Numbered from the stretch's first letter, positions 1-8,688 are shown. The stretch: DNA of 18,557 nt from Thoreauomyces humboldtii (GCA_027596035.1 JADGJA010000444.1:1-18557); one strand, 5' to 3'. Notes: generated from the sequence alone by a model not told the origin. Translations and numbers: made by a program.

Positions 1-1895
1 GGTGACGACACGAGGTTGCACGTTCCCCTGCAGACGGGACAGGAACGAGTTGGCGTACGGCGTGGTGGTGACGGGTACCACTGCTCTGAAACGGACGAGG
101 GCGGATCGAGGATCCATGCCTCGGACAACGAGACGGGAGACGCGACCGTCGGGCAACGTGACGAGGGATGGGAGACCGTCGGAACGGTGGACGAGCGGGG
201 TGAGTGTGCGGGAAGGGTGGTCTCGGAGGGTTCGGGAGACGACGGCGTCGAGGTCGAACAGAGGGACGCCGACGGAGCGTTTGAGTCGACGGAGGTGGAT
301 CTTGCGACGGAGTCGAGCGAGAGGGGCGGGAAGATGCGTTGTAGCAGATAGTCGTTGGAGTAGGGCGTGTTCCTGCTCTAAAGTCATTAGCATGTGGTGC
401 GCCGGTGCTGAGGTTTTGGCCTGCATGTTTGCGAAAGGATGAGCTTCCAAGCTCAAAGGTAAACTTGAACAAGATACGAGAGGTTGTTGCCCCGTACCTC
501 TACTTTCGCAGGCTTCCTTGGCACTACAGCAATAACTCGCTGCGGTTCCTCGTCGTTCACAGGTATGGTCGGCAGATCGTTTTCACTGCTCTCTTCGTCG
601 CTTTCTTCCCTTTCCTCCTCGAACCCGTCACTTGCGTTATCGCTGAAGATACCCGAGGCATCCGAAGAGGATGAAGAGCTATCCGCTTCAATCTGCGGAA
701 CCGCTACGGAGCCCGGCAATGTCCGAGATGTCTGCGGTATCTCGTCCTTGCTGCTCGAGAATATTGACGAAGAGGATTCCGACACACTGCGTTTCTGTCC
801 CTTCTGAGCAAACTTTCGCAATCCTGGACCTTTCGTGGCTTTCGAGGCCCAAGGATGCTTGCCCCCTTTCCGCGGTTGCTTGCCTGCCCCTTTCGCCGGA
901 CTTCCTTCGGTACTACTAAGATAAGAATCGTGGGACGACAGATCGGAGTCGCTGTCGCCGAAGATGTCGGCAAGCAAGGATGGAGTCGTTTCTTTGACGA
1001 GAGTCGGAGCTTTACCGAGGTGTTTCCGTGGTGCCTTGGCGGACTTTCCCTGCATGCCTTCAGTCTTCGGTTCCGTTTTCGATTCGCTCTTCGCCTTTTT
1101 GGGAGTAGGAGCACGAGGAGAGTCCTCGACGAGTTTTCGTTTAGGAACGGGCTTCTGCTTAACTTTCGTTCGAGCGGGCGTGGCAGATTTGGAAGCGGAA
1201 GGTGCATCACCGAAACTGCTGGCAGAGGAAGCTCGTCTTCGCAGTTGAGGGACGATTTGCTTCTTGGTAGGTTGTACTGCAGATTTCTTCGATTTGGGTC
1301 CACCTTTCGTGACTCCCGGCTGCGGTGGCTCGATGACCTTCAGCGCCCACCAACCCGGTCCCAGGGTTGCAGTCCCCGATCGAAAGACCTTGTTCTGGGC
1401 GGTCGACAGGACGCTGGCGACTGTGTTATGCCATGTCGGGGATCTGGGCGCGCCAGGCTTCAGATATTGCCAGTATTCGTCGATGAAGAGGCATATGTCT
1501 TCTCTCCACCGAAAGAACTCCTTGTCGGGATGACGCTGATACAGAGTATAGAGGACCAGCTGGGTGACCACCATCCAGCTCATGGTCGATCGCTCGTAAC
1601 GCTGCGTGCCGTTCCCGCAGACGGAGCAAGTAAACGTGTAGAATGCGTCACCTTCCAAGAGCTTGCGAGGAAGGCATGCCACGCAGTCGGAATGAAAGAG
1701 CTGGCGACATGAGCTGCAGGATAGCATGGGTTCGGTTTCCGTCGTCTTTCCCTTGGCAGCCTTGCCCTTTCCACAGTAGCAGTACACTCCCTCCTCATTC
1801 TCGAGGTGGTCGGGTCGCCAGTGTAAAGTCTCGAGCTGGTATGGAAATGCCCTCAACGTTGGTGGTTGCGCGTGTTTGCCTTCGTCTTTCGGCAT
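1..1895 (-). CDS. PHD finger + Polycomb-like-type winged-helix chromatin protein (3' end beyond window)
   Basis: Two exons: 1895-498 (466 codons) and 420 to beyond base 1 (140 codons seen). The intron 497-421 (77 nt, GTACGG...TGCAG, phase 0) is my inference: without it the frame stops at 453, but the frame after the acceptor stays open to the window edge. The ATG at 1893-1895 is a true ATG. Residues about 39-93 form a PHD-type zinc finger with ligands C39, C41, C60, C63, H68, C71, C90 and C93. Residues about 104-188 (MSWMVVTQLVLYTLYQ onward) resemble the extended winged helix after the second PHD finger of Polycomb-like proteins (PHF1/MTF2/PHF19), which in animals bind DNA and recruit PRC2. 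Residues about 200-460 are low-complexity: Lys/Pro-rich, then Ser/Glu-rich and acidic, probably disordered. No Tudor domain or second PHD precedes the finger. I do not recognise the second exon, which is basic at first (RRKIHLRRLKRS). The domain call is fairly secure; the PRC2 role is inference. Confidence 0.75.
421..497 (-). other. Predicted phase-0 intron of the PHD gene
   Basis: Donor GAG|GTACGG and acceptor ATGCAG|GCC on the minus strand, with a possible branch site CTCAT about 20 nt before the acceptor. Splicing joins ...PAKVE to AKTSAPAHH... and avoids the stop at 453. If it is not spliced, the PHD protein ends at 480 aa, and a second ORF could start at the ATG at 426, only 26 nt downstream. 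That spacing is too tight for two independent genes. Confidence 0.6.
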
Positions 1896-2230
1896 AATTG
1901 GCGGTTCCTCAGGTCCGTGAAGGTCACTCGCGAGGATGGTTTAGCGGGGCGTGATAGAGAATGGTCTTTGTGAGGTCCTCTGTGGTCATGACGGATGCCC
2001 TGCGGTCGTGACCTCTGGTTGCCCCCAACACACTGCCCGCAGGTTATGATACACATGTACTTGTACCCGCTCGGTACCTTCCACGCGACGTGTGGTGTCT
2101 GGACCGGTCGGACAGCCCCATCGGAAGGTGGCGTCCCAGTCCATCTGGTGTGTCGACGGCAGGGTGGACGTTACGGCTACCGCGCGTCTTACCACCCATC
2201 CCAACACCACAATTCTGAAGCAACGCAAGA
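1896..2230. promoter_or_regulatory. Divergent intergenic region between the PHD gene and CDC43
   Basis: This 335-bp stretch separates two start codons that face away from each other, so it should hold both promoters and 5' UTRs. ORFs reading through it on either strand are short and match nothing I recognise. I see no clear TATA box and name no specific factor site. Confidence 0.6.
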
Positions 2231-3992
2231 ATGGAACAGAGGGCATGTCCTCCCGCGAAACCAGGTCAACCTGCCGAGGTGACGGCTCTGGTCAAAGGTA
2301 ATGGAGGCACCATTCTCCTGCTTTCTTACACAGTCTTCACGAGGTCAGAACCCCCACACTTACCCGTGTTCGCGCTACAGCGTTCTCCCTCGAAGGTCGA
2401 GACCGCAATGTCCAGTATTTCAAGAACCATCTCCGTCTGTTGCCACAACACTACACCAGTACGGATCCAAACAGGTGCGCGCTGAGGGTTCCCAAATCGT
2501 CCCTGTCGGGAGCTGCAACCTGACCTTCTTGACCAGGATGACAGTCGCATACTTTTGCCTCGGGGCGCTGGACGTGATGGGCTGCACGGACGAGATCGGC
2601 GATAAGGACCGCGCCGCTTGGAAGGACTGGATATACGCACAGCAGATCCATTCTGAGGGTGGAACTGGTACGAGACATGGACTGTGATGCGGGGAGGCTC
2701 TGGCCAACGAGGGTCGCTTCTGACTCTGCTCGCTGCACACCGTAGACGGATCAACATCTTTGCACTGTGGGTTTCGAGGTGCGCCGTTTGCTGGAGCGCC
2801 GCATCGTCCCGACTCGGTGAGTTTCCTCACAGGGTACGTGAGGAAACCTCGCTTTTTCTTGAAGAACTCACCAGGATGATCAAATGTCATTCTTGCCCTT
2901 CTGTTTGCTGACTTCCGCTTGCGTTCGACTGACTAGAGCACATCTTCCAACGCCTTCGACACGGCGCACATCACCATGACCTACACCGCGTTAGCGAGCC
3001 TGTTGATCCTTCGTGACGACCTGGCTCGGGTAGATAAAAAATCCATCGTCGCGTCCCTGAAGCAGCTGCAGCAGCCCAACGGCAGGTATATAGAAAGAGA
3101 GTTCCCTACAGACTCGCCTTCGCCGAAATGAGGGCGCATCGTTTGACCACCTCATCTCCTTGATTCCCACAGTTTCGCGCCTTACCACGGTAGCACCGAG
3201 TCCGACATGCGGTTCCTCTACTGCGCCTGCGTCATTTCTCATATCCTGGATGACTGGTCTGGCGTCGATCGGGACCTCGCCACCCGCTACGTGCTCGACA
3301 GCATCACCTACGAGCATGCCTTTGCTCAAGCACCTGGACAGGAGGCACATGGGGGATCCACATACTGCGCCGTCGCGGCGCTGGTTCTCATGGGTCGAAT
3401 GGATCGGATTCCGGACAGAAGGGCGCTGGTGGGGTGGTTGGTGGGAAGACAGGGGAGCGGGTTCTGTGGAAGGGCTGGAAAGCCCGAGGACACGTGCTAT
3501 TCGTTTTGGATCGGTGCAAGCATTGAGGCGAGTAGGGGTGCGGTGGAATGTTTCCCAGGACTTTTTTGGCTGATCTTGCTCTTTACCCTTGCATTTAGAT
3601 TTTGGGTGCGTATCATTTCGTGGATACGGACAGGCTGAGGGGGTTTCTCTCGCTGACGCACACGAAACATGGTGGTTTCGGGAAGGAGGCGGGCGACCAT
3701 CCGGGTAAGCAAACCACATACCAAAAGGGGACAGGCAAGCAGGGATATCGTGCCTCACACGCTTTCCCCAACCCCCATAGACCTACTGCATTCATACATG
3801 GGCCTTGCCGGTCTGGCGCTCACGAATACTGTCCCGACGCTTCTCCCCCTGGACGCGGCGACGGGGCTGACCAAGGAAACCTTGGCACACCTTTTCACTC
3901 TCCGTGGCGGGGAAACGAAGGAGGTGGTAGCGGACGAGAAGTCAGACGTGGACGGGCTCGCAACACAGATGGCAGGCTTAAGAACAAATTGA
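2231..3992 (+). CDS. CDC43: Geranylgeranyltransferase type I beta subunit
   Basis: Eight exons give 394 aa: 2231-2297, 2381-2474, 2537-2667, 2746-2816, 2937-3085, 3173-3527, 3599-3704, 3781-3992. The protein pairs with the shared alpha subunit to transfer geranylgeranyl to CaaX proteins such as Rho1 and Cdc42 in the cytosol. Prenyltransferase-beta landmarks in order are QYFKNHLRLLP, CGFRGAPFAG, TAHITMTYTAL, SDMRFLYCAC, EAHGGSTYC, KPEDTCYSFW and HPDLLHSYMGLAGL. By comparison with the mammalian enzyme the zinc ligands are D277, C279 and H328, all present. The start ATG at 2231 is the first Met in frame, and its exon joins cleanly (...VKAFSLEGRDRN). Intron 6 (3528-3598) needs a GC donor. Intron 4 (2817-2936) is the longest and carries a hairpin at its donor. 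Family identity is strong; the first exon is the least certain. Confidence 0.92.
2817..2936 (+). other. CDC43 intron 4 with hairpin at its 5' splice site
   Basis: The intron runs from CTCG|GTGAGT to GACTAG|AGC in phase 0 and joins HRPDS to STSSNAFDTAHITMTY. It contains a perfect inverted repeat with 10-bp arms at 2821-2830 and 2838-2847 and a 7-nt loop. The 5' arm includes donor positions +5 and +6. A second donor-like GTACGT lies at 2834-2839 inside the hairpin. Confidence 0.7.
3528..3598 (+). other. Predicted GC-AG intron (CDC43 intron 6)
   Basis: The donor is GAG|GCGAGT and the acceptor GCATTTAG|ATT, 71 nt, phase 0, with a CTGAT branch-like site. It joins GASIE directly to ILGAYHFVDT, which lines up without a gap with the family pattern (human ATLK-LLKIFQY). 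No GT donor nearby gives this frame and alignment. Confidence 0.7.
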
Positions 3993-4155
3993 GATCGAAA
4001 CATTCTGTTATCAGCAGGCATCGTTTGCTTCTGGTTGGATGTAATCGCTTCGACCTCCGTCCCATCAACCCTCAACGATCTCAAATAGCAAGGGTTGCAG
4101 TCTTCCCAAGACCCAGATCGTGCTTGTGCATAGTGAATAGTTTCATTTCAATTTA

Positions 4156-4202
4156 CTACTAGTAGCTTTGGCATCACTCCTATCTTGTCATTTCTTTCGC
4201 CC
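4156..4202 (+). repeat. Imperfect direct repeat, copy 1
   Basis: This begins with the 10-bp palindrome CTACTAGTAG (4156-4165), followed by CTTTGGCATCACTCCTATCT and a similar TTGTCA...TCGCC tail. It matches copy 2 over about 47 bases with a one-base indel and a few substitutions. Confidence 0.75.
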
Positions 4203-4274
4203 GTTGCGTGCAGTGCATCACTGCATCGGCCCACGAGATATCTGCTTGCTGGTGAAGTGACCTGCAGACTACTC

Positions 4275-4320
4275 CTACTAGTAGCTTTGCATCACTACTC
4301 TCTTGTCAGTTCTCTCGCCG
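4275..4320 (+). repeat. Imperfect direct repeat, copy 2
   Basis: The same palindrome CTACTAGTAG (4275-4284) is followed by CTTTGCATCACTACTCTCTT and the GTCA...CTCGCCG tail. The two copies start 119 bp apart. No coding function is apparent. Confidence 0.75.
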
Positions 4321-5550
4321 GCTGCGACAAAACCGGCTATGCATCTTGGGGCTATGAGGCTTCCACGTCTTTTCGTGGCTGAAAGTCCGCACGGTGCACG
4401 TCGGACATAATAGGTCTATCAGCGACGTCTGACAACATGCATGTTCCGTCCATATTGGAGGCATGCAAAAGCAGAAAGTCGTTGTTTAAACCTATTAGGC
4501 GCGACGGCTATGTGTTAACAAGAAGTCACATCACAACTCAAAGGGCTACTGCCGCGTGAGGCGTCGGTCAGGTGGGTTGGCGGGGATGATGGAGTGGGAA
4601 TGATGGATCAGAAAAGCACTGGCTAGAGTGAACCCCGCTCCGTAAAGCGAGGCGCCGATTTCACCATGGTCGATAAGAAGGGGAAAGGGTTCTTATCATC
4701 ACACCCAGATCCCATTCCATCACATCCGTATGCCACAGGCTGACGGGGTCTTGACATCAACGACGACTGACTGGTTGCGTCGCTTTGAGCGTTACGTATA
4801 CGCACAGAGGGACACAAGCCGTCAGGGAAGTTGAAAAGTAGTTGAGAAGTACTTGATTCTCGAGGGCGCAATGCTGATGATGTCTGAAAGAAACTGGAAG
4901 GGGTAGGTCAGCATACTGTCCACACGAGCCTATGACATGTACCCATTTTCCATGAAGTCGTCTCAATTCGATCAGATACCGTTGTAGTCTATTAATTTGC
5001 AAATTCCCCATTTTTGTGTAGGATTGCGCTAGTCATCACTTCGAAACCGTCCACCCATCACGGAGATACCGAGGTCCATCGCCCAAGCGTCGCAAGGGTA
5101 CAGAGGTATGTGGGGCTTACCTAGCAGTGCCGTAGGGAGGCGGGGGCGGAGAAAGGTCGACGGAGAATGGGGGCCAGCTCAGAGAAAACGTAGTGTCCCA
5201 AAACGTACAAGGTAAGTTGGGCAGGACACTTTTCTCTCATGATCCATCAAACATTTGCGAGCAAACGGAGGACTAATGGAGGACGTTGCGCTCATCTCGG
5301 CTGTTCGAATTTGGTTGTATCATGGGGATCTTGGTAATGGGTGCGGGGAACCGCTGCTTTTATAGGACAGAAAACTTGGTTATGAATACCCAAGCCACTT
5401 TCGACTGCCCTGCCGGGCGACGGCGAGTCGACACATCGCAAGCCAAGGGAACTTCGAGGATAATTTACAGTACATTTGCCAAAAGCCCCCACCCGAGCTC
5501 TATCAGGCGGTTCCCACACGTGGGCCAGTTACAGGGATCGGCACCATCCA

Positions 5551-5852
5551 TCAATACTCATTGGAAAGCATGTCGTCTCCATCGTCATCGTCACTTTCAG
5601 CTAGCGAAGACATGGGATCGCTCTCCAACATCTTGTTGAGCTTTTTCAGACCTTTCGCGGCAGGCTCAAAATTTCGGTCGATCCTAAACAGGTTTTAAAC
5701 TCAGCCGTTGAGTCAGCTTTTAGGCAGAGAGGGTTGGGAGCATTGTAAGTTTACTGTAATGCTGTATTGAACTGCTCCATTGCCTCCTCATGCTTTGCGT
5801 GACGCAAGAAGATCACAGCCATTCGCCCCCCTCTTGCCAGTCCGTCCGTCAT
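5551..5852 (-). CDS. Short ORF with a TPR motif and acidic C-terminus (two exons)
   Basis: Exons 5852-5755 and 5683-5551 are joined by a 71-nt intron (5754-5684, ACA|GTAAAC...TTTAG|G, branch CTGAC). The product is 76 aa if the ATG at 5852 is used. Residues about 7-40 (RMAVIFLRHAKHEEAMEQF, then NTALQIDRNFEPA) fit the tetratricopeptide consensus, with M/A at positions 7 and 8, F11, A20, F24, A27 and a D31-type turn. A capping helix (KGLKKLNKMLES) follows, then an acidic tail rich in Asp. The motif continues exactly across the splice junction, which supports the intron. A protein with one TPR is odd, so this may be the last exons of a larger or broken gene. The frame has a stop immediately upstream, and the zinc-knuckle ORF (5849-6109) overlaps it by four bases. 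SEM1 ends at 6221, which leaves little room for more 5' exons. Function unknown. Confidence 0.55.
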
Positions 5853-6109
5853 GCGGCATGCTCATCTGTTTCTCCTGCCGGTGCACTTTCATGGGCAATC
5901 TCCTCTCCGTCCATCTCAGCTGCTTTCCTGAGGCATGTACGCATGTTGTGGCCGGAAACTTGGCAGTATCCACACTTCCGCACTCCTTGTGCTTTCGCCA
6001 GACGAGCTTCCTCATGGGGGGACGAGCAGAAACAGGCTGCGCCAGGACGTTCGAATCCGTACGCATAAGCTCCCGCCCGTGGCAGAGCCGAGCTGTCTGC
6101 CGACACCAT
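5849..6109 (-). CDS. Small CCHC zinc-knuckle protein
   Basis: A single-exon ORF of 86 aa has an ATG at 6107-6109 and a TGA at 5851-5849. Residues about 46-59 read CGYCQVSGHNMRTC, a complete C-x2-C-x4-H-x4-C zinc knuckle with the GHNxRTC ending. That form occurs in some nucleic-acid-binding proteins, plant MYB-like proteins and Mutator-type transposases. The rest is short: an N-terminus without a clear fold and an acidic C-terminus (EMDGEEIAHES). It lies 111 bp after the SEM1 stop on the same strand, and its stop overlaps the ATG of the TPR ORF. It could be a true small protein, one exon of a gene that also includes the TPR exons (I cannot find a normal-length intron joining them in frame), or the remnant of a larger gene. 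Partner and role unknown. Confidence 0.5.
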   Translation of the reverse strand: MVSADSSALPRAGAYAYGFERPGAACFCSSPHEEARLAKAQGVRKCGYCQVSGHNMRTCLRKAAEMDGEEIAHESAPAGETDEHAA

Positions 6110-6220
6110 GCATGCAAGATTTGTACCGTGTGTATAAGATACGGTCCGAAAGACCGAGTATACAGAAGAAAGGCACCGTCGATTTAACGAGACCCCAATT
6201 TAATAGCTCCCCACCCGTTC

Positions 6221-6702
6221 TCAAATCTTCATTGGCTGCGCTCCGTTCCGTTTCACTGCTTCGGACCTGATAGATGACGATGAGGGTCAGCAGAGCAGAC
6301 CGAGGATGGGAAAAGAAGGTAGTGGGCGAATGGAAACGTAGGCCTTTCACTCACTCGAGTTGCGCCGCGAGATCCTCCTGCTCGTCGTCGTCCGCCCACG
6401 TGTCCTCCCACTGATGCGAGTTCCGCTGGTCCTCCTCCGTCGCCTCCCACGCTACAGAAGAAAGCGAACCCAAAGAAAGGAAGGAGTTAGCGAGGTTGTC
6501 CCAGACGCGGTGGTCCCCTCAGCGAGCGACACGCGTCGCGATAAACAAGCAAATGGCATTTCCTACCATCGGCGGGAAAGTCCTCAAACTCGTCGTCCTC
6601 CTCGAGTGCGATCACCGCGGTCCCGTTCTTTAGCTTTGCTGCTGCTGTTTCCTTGTCTTCTGCCTTTTCGAGGACGGACTTTTCGGGTGTGGGTTTGGTC
6701 AT
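6221..6702 (-). CDS. SEM1: Sem1/Dss1 family: 26S proteasome lid and TREX-2 subunit
   Basis: Three exons give 92 aa: 6702-6567, 6451-6355, 6266-6221. The introns are 115 and 88 nt, and both have good donors and acceptors. The small acidic disordered protein has the two conserved acidic/aromatic blocks: EEDDEFEDFPAD before intron 1, and HQWEDTWADDDEQEDLAAQL in exon 2. A short basic helix-like tail (ESEAVKRNGAQPMKI) matches the C-terminal region of human DSS1. In other eukaryotes Sem1 stabilises the proteasome lid, takes part in TREX-2 mRNA export and binds BRCA2-type proteins. The 33 residues before the first acidic block are longer than the human N-terminus and Lys/Ala-rich. It is divergent from the ZADH2-like gene. 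Identity is clear despite the small size because both blocks and the exon phases agree. Confidence 0.93.
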
Positions 6703-7108
6703 TGTTCTGGGCGGAAAGAGGAAAGGAGAGGAAGTGAACGCGTGGAGGTCGAGATGAGAAGCGAGGGTGCTATGAATGCTGCTGTAGTAGTAGGGTCGTT
6801 CGGAGACGTTCGAGGAGATTGGCAGGATGGGTTGACGAAGATGAGAGCCTGGGAAGATGTGAACGAAAGTGAGGAATGACGGGGAAGGGAAAGACCTTCG
6901 GCGGAATGAAGGCAGAACCTTTGGACCGTCCCCTCACCATACCGGTATGAAACAGCATCCACGCGTACTGGTGACATTGCCCACGTTCGGCTCAACTGCA
7001 TTCCCGCTCACCACTCACATAAGAGAACGGAGGCCTTCTCGATACCCGTCCTCTTCGCTACCTTCCTCACTATCATCAGCATCCTACAGTAGCATCATCT
7101 CCGTCACC
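6703..7108. promoter_or_regulatory. Divergent promoter region of SEM1 and the ZADH2-like gene
   Basis: 406 bp separate the two start codons. The part just before the plus-strand ATG is CT-rich (GTCCTCTTCGCTACCTTCC), as is common in fungal 5' UTRs, and the ATG context is GTCACCATGT. I identify no specific factor sites. Confidence 0.55.
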
Positions 7109-8572
7109 ATGTCATCCCCACAACTCCCCAAGGAATTCAGAAAGTACGTCGTGCACCAGCTCTCGACCAAGTTCGAGGAGGCCACCAAGCTGGAGACCGT
7201 TAACGTACGTTCTTCTATCCAAGCCAGAATGACGGTGACGTGATTCCCTAACGTACTGCATGTATCTTTCAGACGGCGAAAGCTCTCGCTTCTCTGGGTC
7301 CTTCGGACATTGCGATAAGGCACCAGTACTGGGCCATCAACGCCAGCGACATCAACTTCACCGCCGGTCGCTATGACCCCACGAAGAAGCCGTGAGTGTC
7401 GGCCGTTGTTCAGCATCACAGTGGAAACCTCCACTCCATCTGACAAACCCCCCGCGGACGACCGCTTTGCCTTTTCATCAGACCCTTCGACTGCGGTTTC
7501 GAAGCGGTCGGCGAAGTGGTAGCAGTCGGATCCGGCGTCCGTCGCTTCAAGGTCGGAAGCGCTGCAGCCGTCATGTCCTACGGTGCCTTCTCCGAACTCC
7601 AGATCATCGACGAACGACAAGTCGTACCCGTCCCCACCGTCACGCCCGAGGTCCTGCCCCTCCTCGTGAGCGGCCTCACATCGTACCTCGCCCTCAAGCA
7701 CAACGGGAGGATGACTTCGGGCGAGACCGTCCTGGTCACGGCCGCTGCGGGAGGTGCCGGACAGATCGCTGTTCAGCTCGCCAAGCGCGCCGGAAACACA
7801 GTCATCGGAACGTGTAGCAGTGAGGAGAAGGCGGACATGCTGAGGAAGTTGGGGTGCGACAGGGTCGTCAACTACAGGACTGAGAACTTGAGGAAGGTTT
7901 TGAGGAAGGAGTATCCCCAGGGTGTCGACATCGTGTTCGAGTCCGTGGGAGGACAGATGTTGCACGATTGTGCTGCTTGGTAAGTTTCATGGTTGAGCCT
8001 CGCAGACATGATCGCTGAGTTTCTTGTGATACTAACTTTGCTGGCGTTCAGCTTGGCGGTGAAGGGTCGCCTGATCGTCATCGGGTCCATCTCGAACTAC
8101 TCGTCCGACGCCGATGCCCCAGGGTAACCCTTTCACCGTTTCCTTCACCTAGATATGACCCTACTGCCCGCTGCTCACACCTTTTCCTTTCGTACGTTCT
8201 TTTTCGCAGCAAAAAGGCGACTGGCTTTGGCACCGACTCGATCTCGACCGTCTCCCTCCTCAACAAATCGGCAACCGTGACAGGGTTCTTCCTCCCTCAC
8301 TACACGAAGGACTATCCCGCTGCTCTCAAGGACATGATGCAGGCCGTTGCGGACAAGAAGCTCATCCCGCTCCTCGAGACGGCCGATTGGGAAGGGGTGA
8401 GTTTGTCATAAAGTTTTTTTTCTTCCGAGTACCTTATGGATATGTATCTGAAACTTCTATCGTCTCTTTTCAGATCACTTGCATCCCAAAGGCCATCCAG
8501 TACCTTCACGAGGGTAAGAACATTGGCAAGGTGGTTGTTCCGCTGCATGCGGACCGGAAAGCACGTCTGTAG
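7109..8572 (+). CDS. Quinone oxidoreductase / prostaglandin reductase 3-like MDR enzyme
   Basis: Six exons give 356 aa: 7109-7204, 7273-7391, 7482-7979, 8052-8123, 8210-8396, 8474-8572. This is a zinc-independent medium-chain dehydrogenase/reductase close to ZADH2/PTGR3, which reduces activated double bonds or quinones with NADPH. The N-terminal GroES-like domain carries WAINASDINFTAGRYDP and PFDCGFEAVGEVVAVGSG. The Rossmann domain carries the coenzyme-binding TAAAGGAGQIAVQLAKRAG, followed by VIGTCSSEEKADMLRKLGCD. The later landmarks VFESVGGQ, AVKGRLIVIGSISNY and GFFLPHY are typical of the ZADH2 branch. The catalytic-zinc residues of alcohol dehydrogenases are absent, as in the family. No clear peroxisomal signal ends the protein (KARL). 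The true substrate in this fungus is unknown. Start ATG 7109 has a good context and joins its exon in phase 0. Confidence 0.93.
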
Positions 8573-8673
8573 ATGTATAAAGCCCTCCGTAGCTTCCCTT
8601 CCCTCCTTTCTTACGATCGAATTTTGCGTTTGAGGAAGACAATGGATGCGCTTTTGATCAACAATGATCTTTC

Positions 8674-8679
8674 TTTATT
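8674..8679 (-). other. Polyadenylation signal AATAAA for the ERJ5-like gene
   Basis: AATAAA on the minus strand lies 9 nt after the TAG stop of the ERJ5-like gene, within the 116-bp convergent gap to the ZADH2-like gene. A 3' UTR this short is plausible. The position fits, but cleavage itself is not visible in the sequence. Confidence 0.5.
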
Positions 8680-8688
8680 GTGAGGAAT

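Larger units (their letters stand above)
3993..5550. other. Long convergent intergenic region, no gene recognised
   Basis: About 1.56 kb lies between the 3' ends of CDC43 (plus) and the TPR ORF (minus). ORFs here are 65 to 117 codons, resemble nothing I know, and show no consistent splice structure. The only structure I find is a pair of imperfect direct repeats near its left end (4156-4202 and 4275-4320). I found no convincing tRNA T-loop or snoRNA boxes by eye. Confidence 0.5.

Noticed and set aside
855..1712. 285-codon plus-strand ORF
   Set aside because: It lies opposite the PHD gene. Its product is a low-complexity mirror of the Lys/Ser-rich region and resembles no family.
4409..4498. 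8-bp inverted repeat TAATAGGT / ACCTATTA as possible ends of a small element
   Set aside because: Arms are too short, about 80 bp apart, with no target-site duplication; likely chance.
4757..5011. 84-codon minus-strand ORF in the convergent gap
   Set aside because: It has a true ATG, but no domain or homology that I recognise, and codon use unlike the neighbouring genes.
5301..5320. tRNA T-loop-like GTTCGAAT
   Set aside because: No paired T-stem, anticodon arm or acceptor stem around it.
5849..6109. Mutator-type transposase fragment (zinc knuckle with GHNxRTC)
   Set aside because: The knuckle fits, but no transposase catalytic segment, SWIM finger or terminal inverted repeats are visible nearby.
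7084..7965. 293-codon minus-strand ORF
   Set aside because: It is antisense to exons of the ZADH2-like gene, crosses its introns and has no recognisable domain. Codon bias of the true gene explains it.
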